Under the pieces are notes generated by a model. The model had not been told where the DNA came from, ran no database searches, and saw nothing but the letters and a program-made list of their open reading frames with translations. Of a stretch of DNA of 64,000 nucleotides, positions 48,665-61,269 are shown piece after piece (the stretch's first letter is position 1; the number at the start of each line of letters is the position of its first letter). Source of the DNA: Gerris lacustris (taxonomy: Eukaryota > Arthropoda > Insecta > Hemiptera > Gerridae); the NCBI GenBank assembly GCA_951217055.1, contig OX578277.1, positions 66,992,388-67,056,387 of the forward strand. The letters run 5' to 3'. Position numbers and translations under genes: made by a program.

Positions 48665-48740
48665 GTCTGCCTATTAGTGTGCCACATATCTTCCTCGCTT
48701 CCTATATCGCATACTTTAATGAATTTATACTTTTACCCAT
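48665..48740 (+). repeat. dispersed repeat family B, end fragment
   Basis: gtctgcctattagtgtgcc, acatatcttcctcgc and atactttaatgaatttat match the left end of copy 5 (42581). The rest of the family is not evident downstream. Confidence 0.75.
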
Positions 48741-49298
48741 TATTGTCAAATCTATTTACCAACAGACATACTTTTATACCATTTTAATATAATTTATTTA
48801 TATACAAGAGACTTACAGACTTATTACGTTCTTTACTAGCCATCTAGCAAAGGAGTGCCTTGGCTCAAAAATGATTAACTTGAAGTCTGCTAGCCGAAAA
48901 GATTACCCTAGTATTAAAATTTGTAATATATGTTTATGGTAAATATTAAAATAAAAAGAAAAAGACAACAGCACGTGAAAAAATAATAGAAGGCGCCGCC
49001 TAGTAGCGTGTTCAAGTCACGTGAACTTGATTCCTTTATGTAGAACAGGAGCAAAGTTTATCCTTAACACATGTTGTTATAACATTATGGGTATTGGGTA
49101 TAACAAGAGAAGTTAGCCTTGACTCTGAAATTCACTTCGTTATAACCTTGCACTCATGACGTAAGCAAGTCTAGGGAATTAAATTCACAAATTCCAATTT
49201 ATATTATAATTGTTTTATCTGATTATACGATGATTTATTCGAGAAGCTTATCAAAATGAATACAATAATATTTCTGCTGTACATAACTTAATTCATAT

Positions 49299-49307
<9 letters not shown>

Positions 49308-49391
<84 letters not shown>
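49308..49391. repeat. (AT)n microsatellite
   Basis: About 80 bp of AT dinucleotide. Confidence 0.97.
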
Positions 49392-49392
<1 letters not shown>

Positions 49393-51160
49393 CTCATACT
49401 ATTTTATATTTACATCTTGAGTTTATACTTAAAATAAAGCAGTGGAACAATTTTAATAGCCTAAGCCTCAGGAAGAAAAAGAAGGTTAAAAGAATACAAA
49501 GTTATTAGGCCTTGGACCCAATGTCAGGGGCTTTCGCTACAATTAAACAATACAGAAGTAAATATGTAATAATATATCAAAATATATATTTGAATCGCTT
49601 AGTTTTAAAAATGAAAAATGTAAGAGAAAATAAGGATTTTTGAATATATTTACAAATGATACTTAGGAAAGCTTGTTATTTATTAATAATTTGGTCCTAT
49701 GATTTAGGAGACATATTAATATCTTCTTACGACTACCGATAATACAAAAATAAAGAATTACGACTTAAGTTCTGCAAAATATATGATATACCTACATAAT
49801 AATATGTAATAGAAGTATAACGTACGTTAAATAAAACATTTTAAAGTTCTCTTTACATTACTTTTTTAGGGGTTTAACATTAAATTTTTAAAATATATTG
49901 TCTTCAGAATACATTTAATCAAATGTAAAGAGCAGTAGTACAACAGAAGAATTTAAACTTATTTTTGAACCGAAACAAGAAAAGGTTTACCAGATTATGG
50001 TAAAATTAAAAAATTAAAAATACACATAAACACTTTATAATTTTTTTTAATTTTATATGTTTGAAAAAGCGAAATGCCAAGAGGCTTCATTAGCGACATT
50101 TAGACTATAAAAAGGTAATCCAGTTGTTTAAAAAACAACCCTTATTATGGAGAGCCAAAGAAACTTGAAAGTCTGGTTTCGTTCGATTTTGAATAAAATT
50201 ATAATCGATTGAATGTTTCCAAAAACAAAAATGTTGTGTAAGTTTAAATGGTAGTAGCATCAAGGGCATGCAAAGCTTGAGCCCAATTAATTCGTTTTTA
50301 TTAAAGAGTGGGGTGATTGAGCCTCACAGTTATAAAAGCAACATAAACGGACCTATTTTGCTAACAAGGGAGCAACACTTTCAAAAAAAAATATAAGATG
50401 CTAAATCGGCTACCTATAAAGAACAATGAGAGAATTTACGATCACAACGTTCAGTTTTAAAATGAGGGAAAACGGTTGGACTAATAGAAATAGAAAGTTT
50501 AGTGAAAAAAAAACATACCTCAATCTGTCAATGAGATAAATAGACAAATTACACATCCCTAATATTATTAACAAGTAAACAACAATAGATCCTCTTGCCC
50601 ATTTTATTTTCATGGGTTGAATTGTTAAAAAATGGTTTTATAAAGTGTATATTCTTTTTTGAAATCTGCATTCAAGCTTTTGTTCTCCTTAAACATTTAT
50701 CGTGACAAATAGTGAAGTGGAATACGATGTAAACTCCATAGTGGATATATTTATCTTAGTATTGTTTAAATCGTAACTAATTTTTAATTCACTCTTCTTA
50801 TACGCTTTACTCTACAAGTCCACATAAAAAACCCTCTTCAACTAATTTTTAATGTTTAAAAATTAATGTTCAAATAAATATAAATTTCATTATTGCTACA
50901 TGATCACTTTTCTATTCCGTTTTAAAAGTTTTTCGACAAAAATTTTGTAATTTGTACCAAAAACTAAAGCTTTGTCTGCTTTACTAATATAAAAGAAATT
51001 GTCCAGTAACACGAGGTACTAAACTTTCTCATTTACATAATTTCATTTCTTCGTCCAGTGTTTCGGGCTTTTACAGCTACAATTATTTATTCTTCAACTT
51101 TCAATAGAATTATTAAATAAAATTAAGTATATCAAATTCGAGAAATAGTTTTTTCAGCTT
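49392..51160. other. AT-rich gene-free stretch
   Basis: No supported gene or bounded repeat. Confidence 0.5.
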
Positions 51161-51164
51161 TTGG

Positions 51165-51400
51165 TTGGTAGCGTCCCAAATGTAGAGCTAAAATTCATTC
51201 CTCAATTTCACCTCGGAGAATGATTTTACTGAACATGTATGCCATCAAAAAAACTCTGCACAGACCACAGGTAGTTTTAAAAAAATGCTTTTTTGGATTC
51301 GGGGACCTTAAAATGTATAAATCCATCAAAATCTCAAACTCTTATTTTCACGACGTCTCATTACTCTCTATATTATATACTACTTATATGAGAAAATAGA
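51165..51400 (+). repeat. dispersed repeat family D, copy 2
   Basis: Matches 35455-35690 through the blocks around gctttttggattcggggac-type sequence and catcaaaatc, ending in atatactacttatatgaga against atatactaggtacatgaga. Confidence 0.7.
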
Positions 51401-51699
51401 AATGAGATTATAAATTAAACGACTATGGAATGAAAAAATCAAAATGCAGCAGCTACTAACTTGTATATGCTACTCAACTTTTGAAGTGGAACACCTGGAG
51501 AATTGTCGATGTCGTTTATTTATACACTCATACAGCTATTTTGCCTTCCTGCACAATATTTCTACGTATTGTGAGCAGTAATTGAAGTAAGTAATATAAC
51601 AAAAAAATAAAACAATTTCAAATAGAAATTTAAAAACATATTTAATTTTATAGTTAAAGACAAAAACCAAATTATACTACTTTTGAAATTTTTTTTGAA

Positions 51700-52205
51700 A
51701 TCGACCAAACTAACGTCCAATTTCACCACCCTGATATTATCAATATGTTGTAGGTCCACCATAAGCCTCAATAAAAGCCTGAATTCTCCTTGGCACTCTC
51801 TCAATATCGTCGTGAATGACAGCATCAGTAATGTTATACAATTCATTAATAATGGTCTCCTGCAGCTCTTACAAGTTATTTAACTTTAAATCTCCTCTAA
51901 ATTGTTTCTCAAGTATTCCCTCACGTCCTCTATGGATTGCATGTCATGGTAACTGAGCAGGCCAGTTCATGCGTGTAATATCATTGTCAGTAAAAAAGGA
52001 ATTTACCTATGTGGCTTGATGTGGCCGGGGGCTATCGTCAATGTAAACGAAATTTTCACTAATTTCTTGAGCGAGGGGTAGAACTATACTTACACCTTTA
52101 CAGTCTCAGGTCCTAAACCCAACCAGCAGTATCCGCCTGTTAAAAGAAATTACACTAAATTTTGACCGAGTCTCCTTCGAAAGCATGGTCGTATTCTAAA
52201 TGTTT
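51700..52205 (-). pseudogene. decayed Tc1/mariner-type transposase (C-terminal half)
   Basis: Read on the minus strand, spliced from shifting frames, the segment retains family landmarks in the right order. Near 52180-52140 is SVISFNRRILLVGFRT, like the strand after the first catalytic Asp. Near 52065-52010 is ENFVYIDDSPRPHQA, matching the second Asp motif (usually DNARPH). Then comes NDITRMNWPAQ (about 51985-51955), matching the usual I.RM.WPA.SPDLNPIE. After a frameshift, DMQSIEDVREYL corresponds to DLNPIEHVWD, which holds the third acidic residue. The tail, NITDAVIHDDIERVPRRIQAFIEAYGG (about 51840-51750), is the usual C-terminus. In-frame stops follow QAT and NNL. It cannot encode an active enzyme; the N-terminal DNA-binding half is not recognisable. 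Confidence 0.85.
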
Positions 52206-52209
52206 TGTT

Positions 52210-54836
52210 CCAAAACTCTTTCACCTCGTCTTCACCATTTCCTTAATTTCACCATTCCTAAATCGTGCAGACCCACTCTCGAGGTATCTAGTTGGCCCTA
52301 CTTATCGCACTTGCACTTACACCTAACCTCCGACTTCTTAAACTCTGACCTAATTCTAACATTCAAAAATATCCATCATGGAAACAATGAAATATGCAGT
52401 TTACCCTCAAAGTGAAACAGGAGAGCTAAAGGAGCGAGAGCATGTTGACGATTTGAGCAAAACTAAACGCGACGTTATCCTTTGATATGCTTGTTTTCAG
52501 TGCCACTAACTCTTTGTACCAAATAAACAAACAAACAGCTTCCAGTCAGAGGTCATCTGACACATATCTAAGATTGTCTATAGTTTAAATTCCACTAACA
52601 TTTCAAAAGCTCTTTTCTTTTGTGAATAAGTTACAATTTTTTAGATATGTCACTTTCAAAATTTGAGTAGATATTTCATACCTTATTATAAACTTTGTCA
52701 TATCAATGTCTAACTTGTAAAAGGAAGAGTTAGAAAAGGAACGCCCAGACATGTTGCGCACATAATGAGTTAAGTCCTTCACTAAAACAATGCGGCAGCC
52801 CACATACGTCTTTCTACGTCTAGTGACGCAGATTTTGGCACTGAACAATATACTAGCCTGTTCCCACATCCGTTTGAAAAGGTAGGATTTTCAGTAAGGA
52901 ACAGAAACGAATATTATAAAAAAATAATTTAGGATCGGCTATTTTTAAATTTCCAAACATCTGCCATTTGAAGTAGAGATTGATGATATTGTAGGTATAA
53001 TATATTTAATAATTATATTTAGTTAATAGGTTTCTCTGAAGAGATAAATTTAATATTGATAAATTTACTATTGACTAAATGATGAGTAAAATTAAATGCT
53101 AATGTACGAATAATATGCTACAAAGGCTAGCAGCCTGTGGATTTTATTGCAACTAATGGGAGGTTATTACAGAGTATAGAATATCATTGGTACTAGTAAT
53201 GCAATGAGAATAGAGCATTTAGACGAATTTTACAACGTTCATCTCTTGAACTTTCATGCTTTATCTGACTATAACAGCAGTATTTTAAGTACAATGACAG
53301 ATAATGATAATTCGCAGTTGAAATGTGATCGAGATTGACTAATTAACCATAAATTCCAAAGAAATTAAACGAACATTCAATGTCTCAGGTACAATATTTA
53401 TAAACATAAGCCATATTTGCAAATAACAGCAACAAACTTTGATGGACACAGAAAAAAGTTTTAAAGTAATCAATAGCGGTGCCTATTTGATGGTCAATGA
53501 TAGGACTTAATTATATGCTTTAAATTACATGAGACATTAGTTTCAAGAGAAAGTTTGGGTACTTAGTTACATTGGATAAAACTCTAGCAGGTTTTGCAAC
53601 GATGTATTTCTAATTCTTAAAGAACGCCATTTTTCTGTATCAATGAAAAAGTATTAAATACCGCCAGTAACATGTATATACAGCATGTATAATTTATTAT
53701 ATACCTAAAGCGGGAGTTACAGGCCACTTCTAGTACAAACAAAGAAGAAATGGAATCCCAAATCTAAACTAATAAGTATTTTTAGTGACAACAGCGACTC
53801 CCCATGTAAATAAATAGCAATTGATTTTCTGCTACGAAGTATCGGTTTGTTTAATAAACCTAACTTTACTTATAATTTGTGAGGTCAAGATTAGGTTTTT
53901 ATAGTTAAAGACAGTTTTAGTTTCAACGTCCAAACAAGAACATAGACTAATCCTTTGAAAGTGCAAATTAATATTTTATTTAAAAAAAGCGGCTTGAAAA
54001 CTACTTAAAAACAGTAAAAGTTAATGCATGAGAAAGGCCCTTACAAACAAGACCATTAACTTAGAGAAGGGACGAAGATTATAATGAAGGTCCTAAGGTA
54101 GATAATATCTTCTTAGGTCACTTCCTCCCTTTAACAACCGGTCTCTTCTTAATAGACCTGAAAAGAACATTCCTACACACTGCACACACTTTGAAAATAA
54201 TGAAAGCGAACACTGCATTCATTTTTTACGTTTAACGTTGTGCGGTTAGATTATAAACCCGAAAAAAGCATTGCTTTACTTTAAGAAAACCTTTGAAACA
54301 CTTTATTTGTGTCCACACATTGTCATAATATGTATATTTCTAATGACCTGTTGTATTTTTTGTAAAGGGTTTTCTGATTTATTTGCTTTTCTTTATTAAT
54401 TTACTTTTTTTATTTTTATATGGTAAGCAGCATAATCTTATCACTCAATTGAGGACTACCCGAGTTAAATTAGAAATAACGTTGTTTCTATTAGAGAAAT
54501 AAGTAGAATTATAAATAAGAATAGCTGATTTTCGAGCTGAGTTCTTACCCATAGTTGGTACGCTTGGATACATTTGCTACCCTTCACCCTTCGGTCAGTA
54601 GGGTTACGTTGGAAACGCTGCTATTCAGGCGATTCTAAATAAATGTAATTTTATTTATTTACAATAAACTTTTATATTATAATTACTAGAGAATTTAGCA
54701 TCCTTTACATTAAGCTATAATTATAGAAGATAGACAGAGACAAATACCGAGGTAACTTTGTGAAAGTATATTTTTTCAATTTTGTGTATGCTAGCAACTT
54801 TTTAATAACTTTAATACTATAGCACACACTCACACA

Positions 54837-54840
<4 letters not shown>
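52210..54840. other. AT-rich gene-free stretch
   Basis: No supported gene. Small frames on both strands (for example 52603-52869, minus) lack motifs. Confidence 0.45.

Positions 54841-54918
<78 letters not shown>
54841..54918. repeat. (TG)n/(TA)n microsatellite
   Basis: A short cacacacgtgtgtg palindrome leads into about 70 bp of TA. Two overlapping frames across it are dipeptide repeats only. Confidence 0.97.
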
Positions 54919-54922
<4 letters not shown>

Positions 54923-55277
54923 CATACAGATTAAAAGAGGAAGATAGATTTTTATGATATTGTATAGAGATAGAGTATAGATTTGTAAAGTGGCCAATCC
55001 GCCGTTGTGTTGTTCGGGTCGCAAAAGGAACATCAAACATAAATTCATTGAAAAATAAATATATTTAAAAAAAAATAAGTCGAAGTAAAAAAGTTGAAAT
55101 CAATTTTAAAATGAAGTTATTGAAATATTTTAAGTTTACAGGTCATAGAATTTACTGAAATAAAATATTTTGTTATTAACATTTTTCACACTTAAACAAA
55201 TTAACATAAAAAATGAGTACACTATGTAAAAATATTCTAATAATTATAATTAGTGGTAATTGAAAAAGTTAACTTAC

Positions 55278-55510
55278 GTATTCTTAAACGGTAGGCGAAG
55301 AGGGTGTCTTAATGCTGGTGTTTTGACCGAGAGGAGACCACGGACTGAAGAGAGGCTGCAGTCAGAGTAATGGGGTTGGACTAGGTAGAGGGGAGTCCAC
55401 CACTTTCTCCTTAAGAACTAGTGAAGGATCTGGTTCAGCTTATACCCTCGCCTTGCAAACAGGGTGAAGAGACACCTTCATCACTTACACTCTGCATAAT
55501 CTACAACTTA
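55278..55510 (-). other. possible non-coding 5' exon (weak)
   Basis: A GC-richer patch that on the minus strand ends at a strong splice-donor context, AATAC|GTAAGTT (boundary 55278/55277). The upstream part contains a TATAAGC and no long frame. It might be an untranslated leader exon of a gene beyond this interval, or chance. Confidence 0.2.
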
Positions 55511-57270
55511 AGAATAATTAGTCAACATTCACAGATTAGAGCTAAAATCTCCATAGAGTTAGGTCACTGAGTAATGAGATTATGAGATGCAAACATTCGT
55601 TTACCGTTGACTCAAAACAAGTAAAAAATATAATCATTTATTTAAAATTACAGGAACAGAAGAGTTAAGTATGTTTTGTTTTATGGGTTATACAAACCAA
55701 ATAAACATAACCATTCCTCATAACTCATAACTTTCAAAAAGTTTAAAGAAAATTTTAATCGGCAAAAGATGTGACCGGCATTGCATCTGTGCGTTGAGAG
55801 ACCTGAGTTTTTTAGTTTTGGAAACTCGAGGTACTGTGGTTGGTAACGGCCCTTAACGATAATATAAACTTATAATGATCCCTAAATACAACGATTTCTC
55901 GTGTGAAAGCAGGATAAAGTATTGTGCAAACTCTAAATATGCAAAAATATTTTTATTCTATAAATTAAATAATGGGTTTCTAATAAATCTTAAGTGAAAG
56001 TGTGCTGTATTTTAGTTGATTCGGTCCTACCTCACTGTATCTGAAATATAAGTTTTATTTTCGTATTAATTTTCCGTTAACCATGTAATTAAAAGTACCT
56101 ACTGGTGTGGAAATCCCACACATGACTTCGATGAAATGTTGTGCTGTCAATACGTGAGCAAGAGAGAACTCTGTATAAACTACATCGTACTAACAGCTAA
56201 TATCGATTATAGTTTTGCAACAAAAATCCAAAATTAAACAAAAACAATAATGATAATAAACACAATTAAATATATAGTTACTTAACATAAAAATAAAATG
56301 TTACCTTAACTAGGCATCGCGTGGCTCTATCATTGAAGCGAGCGTATTGCAATGAAATACTGAATATTGAAATTTATTAATCATGATGAATGTCATAGTT
56401 GAAGATAAGTGGAAGAGGGTAGTGTAGGGAAGAGTGGGGGTACTCGGTACAAAGCTTTACTTCCTAAACAAGCCTATACACTATACCACTATAACAATCT
56501 TCACAACCCGCGGTAGCTTTTAAACAATTATTATAAATGTATCTCGTTACTACGCAAAGAATTTTGCTTGTATCAAGTTAAAATTTTGCATACCTGTTTC
56601 AATTGTGCATTAGCTGGTGTATATGAAGTTTTATTAAAATCGTTACGTTAGAACTTAAGATATCGGTAAAAAGGTTGTTTTCTCTATTATAAACGTTTAG
56701 GCCCGCTTTAATAGTTTTAGCGATCTTTATTAAGTCATAGCGGTGTCGCTGTTGGTTTTAGTAAAAAATGTTATTTGAAAAAAATGTTCGTCTCATCGAA
56801 TAGATGATGATAGAATCTTTTCCCGTCCTGAAATTCCAATTTAATTTTTGTACCTCTCGTTTACGCGAGCGTTGCGCGCGAACTCTTGGACGGATCACGC
56901 TGTCCAACGAACTTAGCCTGAGTATTAGTAAGAGGAACATGTATACCAAATTTCAACTAAATCGGTCAACTTTTACTCAAGTTATCGTCTCACGCGTGAA
57001 CGTTACTGACAGACAGACAGACAGACACGGAGCATATTTCGTTGAATGTAGGAAGCTCGCTACGCTCGCTTTAATAAATGTCGGTAGTATGTAACAAGTT
57101 TAGAGAGAAAGCAGGTTTGTTTACACCTAGAGTTCAAGGTGAGTTTATGCGAAAACAAAACAAATTTATTATCTTTATCCTTTATAACAAAAAACTTAAT
57201 TATTCAATGTTTGTTTACATTTTCTTTATACTTGTTTTTAACTATACAATATAAGAATATAATAATAATA
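55511..57270. other. gene-free stretch with one decayed repeat
   Basis: Mostly AT-rich. About 56800-57090 holds a degenerate repeat whose translation reads KFQLNRSTFTQ then DRQTDRHG, a phrase type common in arthropod repeats, with a tetranucleotide gaca array at 57007-57027. No gene is supported. Confidence 0.5.
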
Positions 57271-57274
57271 GTTA

Positions 57275-57500
57275 TTTATGTCACTAGGCAGCAAAATGGA
57301 ATTTTGTTGACAAGTTTTTTAAGTTTTAGTTCCGAGCCGAAGGCGAGAATAGGCTAAACAAATTTACTGCTGAGGCGAAGCCGAGTCAGGAAAATTACAT
57401 TTTGACTGACGAGGCGAAGCCGAGGCAGGAAAACGTTAATTACCTGCAGAGGTGTAACCGAAGCAGGTAATCTTTAAACGAGTCAGGAATGTTTCCTTTG
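57275..57500. repeat. cluster of GAA-triloop hairpins
   Basis: Consecutive small hairpins: gccgaaggc (57336-57344), ggcgaagcc (57374-57382), ggcgaagcc (57413-57421), and acctgcag...aagcaggt (about 57441-57469). Each is embedded in longer imperfect symmetry (ctgacgaggcgaagccgagg). The block is bordered by actaggcagcaaaatggaat, which is repeated at 62544. Confidence 0.85.
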
Positions 57501-58369
57501 CTGCATAGTTACATACAATATTTTATCTACTAACGGCAGAAACATTACAGTAAAGATTTTAGTACCTGATTTAGAGGGCAATAAACTTTCCTCGTATGAT
57601 TTCGGGTGGCGTGTTATCAAACAAGTCTTCAACGTCTTGCACAACATTATCATCCATATTTTTATTTAAACTTCAAAAACCTAATTAACAAATTTATCAA
57701 AATAATAACAGAAAACTATTAAATTATATTTTTTTGATAGATAAAAGATTTGAAGCAACGAAAGTTGTAAAAGTCGAATTGATGACTCGAAAGTTTGAGT
57801 AAGTGTAATGACTCGTAAGTTAAAACAAAACAAAGACAAAACAATCAGTGTTGCCACTTTTTTTATTAACAGCTGTTTTTTATCTCAATTTTTAAAAATA
57901 ATCACTGTAAAATAATAATATATTAGTTTAATTATTATAATTTTTAAAGGTATTTTCAAAAAACATATAAATATTTAGCTAAATATTACGCTTAAATATA
58001 AAAAAATTAACAATGTGGGAGAGTTCATAACCTGAGATGTAGTAACTTTTTCTTAAAATTTGGCAGCCTGTTTGTTATTTTGCTGACACTTTGAACTTTT
58101 GCTGACACTTTGATATTGTGCTGCGTGTTTTTTTGACTTGTTACAAAAGAATCAAGAAAAATGACATTTTGCAGATTGAAAACAGTACAACAATGCCTAA
58201 TTTTGCTGCCGTGAGTAGATAAAAGAATTTAAAATCAGCTGATAAATATGATTGTTTATTAAGTAAATAAGACGGTATTTTTTTACTTTTAAATTTCGAT
58301 TCTTCTTTATAAGTATTGCAAATGATTACAATAATATATAACTTAACTCGTTTTAAAGGGAATTACGGT

Positions 58370-59050
58370 GCGGTTTAAGCAACCCAATCAAAAATCAATG
58401 ATGGGTAAGAGATATAAGAGCTCAAAGTCGAAAATTTAACAAAAATAAAAACATGTCTCTATTTAAGGTAGAAGGGATGGTCCTACGACAAAAAGTCATA
58501 GAACCAAAGTTGTAGATCTTTTAAAATCAGTAACCACTGGTAAATACGCTTTTTGATACGACTTTCAGTTTAGCCGCAATTTGGTTCTGAAAGAAACCTA
58601 AAAAAAAAAAAACCACTAAAATGCCAATATCTCCCAAACCGCTTGTCCAATTGTGCACAAAAAGTATAGGTACAATATACCATATAGGACACATATATAC
58701 CCCAAAGGAAATTGAAATCGAATAAAGCCTACTGAAGTAATCTTCGACAGACCGATTTCGCGCTTAAGTGACTGTAGCTCCGAAACGTCGTGGGCTACGT
58801 TTTTCCGACAAAAGTTCTAAAAAACGCCGCAAACCACATCTCAATACGATGTCTTGAAGCGATGTTATTAAAGGTTTAAAATTCCGAACGAACGTGCATA
58901 CATACATACGTACGCAGTACGCACAGATATACGCATGTATATGAAACGGATTTTAATTATATCCCCGGGTTCGTAAGACCCCTCCTTCACAGAGATCTCG
59001 GAATCACGTTTTGTAGGGTATCACCATACTTCCATTTTCATGGAAGTAAA
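58370..59050 (+). repeat. probable old transposon remnant
   Basis: Contains catacatacatacgtacgc, a phrase frequent in arthropod repeats, plus sequences such as ccaatatctcccaaaccgct and gtgactgtagctccgaaacg, more GC-balanced than the flanks. A short hairpin, acttccattttcatggaagt, lies near 59029-59048. No second copy in the window, no frame, and boundaries uncertain. Confidence 0.4.
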
Positions 59051-60431
59051 AATCAAGTTAGTTCTACACTTTCTAACTTCTTAAGTACATAGCTTCATAG
59101 TTTTATTATGGAAGTAGTAGTTTTAAGATGACACCCATAGTCCAATTAAATATGTATAACATATTTTGTACTTTTATAAATAGATAATTTATTGTTCCCA
59201 GCTCAACTCTGAAAAAGGATATACCATATACAGTTTTTTTTAACAATGCCGACGACACTTTTAATGATGAATACCACTGTTTGAATCAAATGTGGCCTGT
59301 TTAATTTCCTTAATAAAATTTTTAAGGTAAGTACGTAGTATAGTCTATTAATCTTTTACAAGTTAATTAAAAAACTAGTGAAATCAATATGCAATTTTTT
59401 ACTTTCCTCTTTGGATAAAAAACAAGCTCAAATCTAAATGTGATTAGAAAAAGGAGACGGAATGAAACCAACTTTGATAGGACTTTAAGAGCAGGTAGGG
59501 TTAGAAAGCTGGGCGCTGTAATGGAATTTCCAATGTGAGTGACTGACATGACCACGTACTGAATAATGATGCCAGTAACAGCTATATGGTCCTGGGCCTA
59601 GGGCACGCGCTTTTACCCTATATTGACCTCCACCGTCTGGAAAACAAAGGCCTATCTCTCCGCCCGTATTTATGACCTCTTAAGGTCATGTACTACCCCC
59701 GCTCATCAAGAATTCCACGAACAATGACACACTGAAACACAACTTCATTAATAATTTTAATGGTCTCTTTAGGCTTGTAACCTAAATAGAATCTATCCTC
59801 CTCCATAAATTTCGAGAGGCCTTTTTAAAGTCATATTTAATTTATACTAAGTCGTTTCTTCTCATTTTTCGGTTACTTTTAAAGAACCAACATATAATAT
59901 TTTGGATATGCTCGTTTTCAATGTAAATTCTTCCACTTCTTTGTATTTGCATTGAATATTGCTGGATTCTAGAAGAACAGAACCCAGCAATGTCAGAATA
60001 ATGTTTTATCAAGAATTAAGACCCCCTTTTCAGCGAGTGTACTTTTTCAGCATTATGTCAGGCGAAGATCAAAGAGCGCTATCCCCTAGAATAACTACTA
60101 AAAAGGGTGAGGGTGCAAGAGCTGCAGGTTACCGGAAATGTCAAAGGGAAGAGGCAAAGAGGCATTCAGAGCAAATAAGGTTCCTATATGACTGAGAGCT
60201 TGCACAAAACTTTTCATCTCTACTAACCTCCTCCCCTCTTTAATACTTTTGCTCAAGCTTAGCTTTTAAACCTTGATGAAAAACATAGGTCTAGAGTTGA
60301 AGAGACCTTAAACATGTAATCAATACGTTGCTCAAAAGAAGCCTTAACATGAAATATAGCAAGCAAAACCTCCAAACTAACTCTTTTTTCAAGTACTAGT
60401 TGCAAACTTTTGTTAGAAACTCTGTTCCTAT
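59051..60431. other. gene-free stretch
   Basis: No supported gene. A GC-richer patch (59575-59710, 59960-60200) has a 78-codon plus-strand frame without recognisable motifs. Confidence 0.4.
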
Positions 60432-60752
60432 TTAATAGTACATTAAGCGTCGAATGCGGAAAGTAGCATTTTGCATGCGAGTGTGGAGTTTGCACCCGAG
60501 CGACAGCGAGGGTAGTAAAACCACACGAGCAATGCAAAATGCCGTTTTCGCTCGAGTTGCGTACCGTACTTTATCTACGATTGTTAGATTTAAATAATAA
60601 ATACAGAAAAAAATAAACTTGCTGTATGTAAGTTCGTATCTCTCTCTTGATAAAGGTGGCATTAATTCTTGAGTTGTATTTTTTGCCGAATTAATTATTT
60701 CTGGAGGAGTATTATTCTCCACATTTTCGTCAAAGTCACATGATTCACTCAT
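60432..60752 (-). CDS. small conserved ORF, putative truncated tyrosine-recombinase N-terminus
   Basis: A 106-residue frame, same length as the ORF at 17395-17715 and differing at roughly a dozen residues. Shared blocks are DFDENVENN, PEIINSAKNTT and SRERYELTYSKF, then the AT-rich and hairpin-derived tail (CIARVV, SLSLGCKLHT). Both frames are open over their full length despite lying 43 kb apart, which could reflect selection in a parent element or recent amplification of one deletion derivative. Catalytic residues of a recombinase are missing. Family assignment is from memory and unverified. Confidence 0.4.
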   Translation of the reverse strand: MSESCDFDENVENNTPPEIINSAKNTTQELMPPLSRERYELTYSKFIFFCIYYLNLTIVDKVRYATRAKTAFCIARVVLLPSLSLGCKLHTRMQNATFRIRRLMYY

Positions 60753-60851
60753 TTTTTTTTCACAAAAAACTCGATATAAACAGTTACTTTAATAAAAGAA
60801 CAGCAAATTAGTTTTGTTAAATGTAAACAAACTAGCTAATCGTGCGTAAAG

Positions 60852-60907
60852 CTGAAGAATTCCTCTTCTTTACCGCGCTAGCGTGGTAAAGAAGAGGAAT
60901 TCTTCAG
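60852..60907. repeat. 56-bp near-perfect palindrome (no loop)
   Basis: ctgaagaattcctcttcttt followed by accgcgctagcgtgg and the reverse complement of the left arm; a single mismatch lies near the centre. Equivalent to 17241-17296. Confidence 0.95.
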
Positions 60908-61269
60908 AACTATGAGACGCGCATGCGCAATAGCGCAATGAATACAAGTACGTAAATAATCACTTTCTACGCATCTAAACAGAGATATAATGTTTATATT
61001 TCGTATCAATCGTAGATAAAAATTATTTCAAGTTACAAACATATTTAATAATCACATGAAACTATCTGTCCAAGTTAAGTCTTAAGTTACAAACGGTATC
61101 TGCGAGTAATTGCAAAGTTTTACGTTTCCTAGTGTTGCCTCCACTATGAAATACATAGTATTAGAATAATATAATTCTGTAAACTTTTTTTTAAGATATT
61201 TAGTGACTACTTTTATTTATTTATTAATCATTCTTCATATTCACACCACATTAGAAGGATCAATATAAA

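Larger units (their letters stand above)
60432..61018 (-). mobile_element. palindrome-bearing ORF element, copy 3
   Basis: Minus-strand copy, about 0.59 kb, close in sequence to copy 1 throughout: the end motif (caatcgtagata near 61008-61019), a 56-bp palindrome (60852-60907), leader, small ORF, internal inverted end motif (about 60575-60585) and right hairpin region. The shared right end extends to ttaatagtacatta, where copies 1 and 3 stop matching. Confidence 0.78.

Noticed and set aside
52603..52869. 88-codon minus-strand frame
   Set aside because: No similarity that I recognise and composition like the surroundings.
54705..55048. Two frames across the TA microsatellite
   Set aside because: Dominated by IY repeats; not proteins.
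57336..57469. CRISPR-like array of regularly spaced hairpins
   Set aside because: Spacing and units vary, there are no identical direct repeats with unique spacers, and the surroundings are eukaryotic.
59959..60195. 78-codon frame with basic C-terminus
   Set aside because: Looked at as a possible small nuclear protein, but has no family motif and no second copy.
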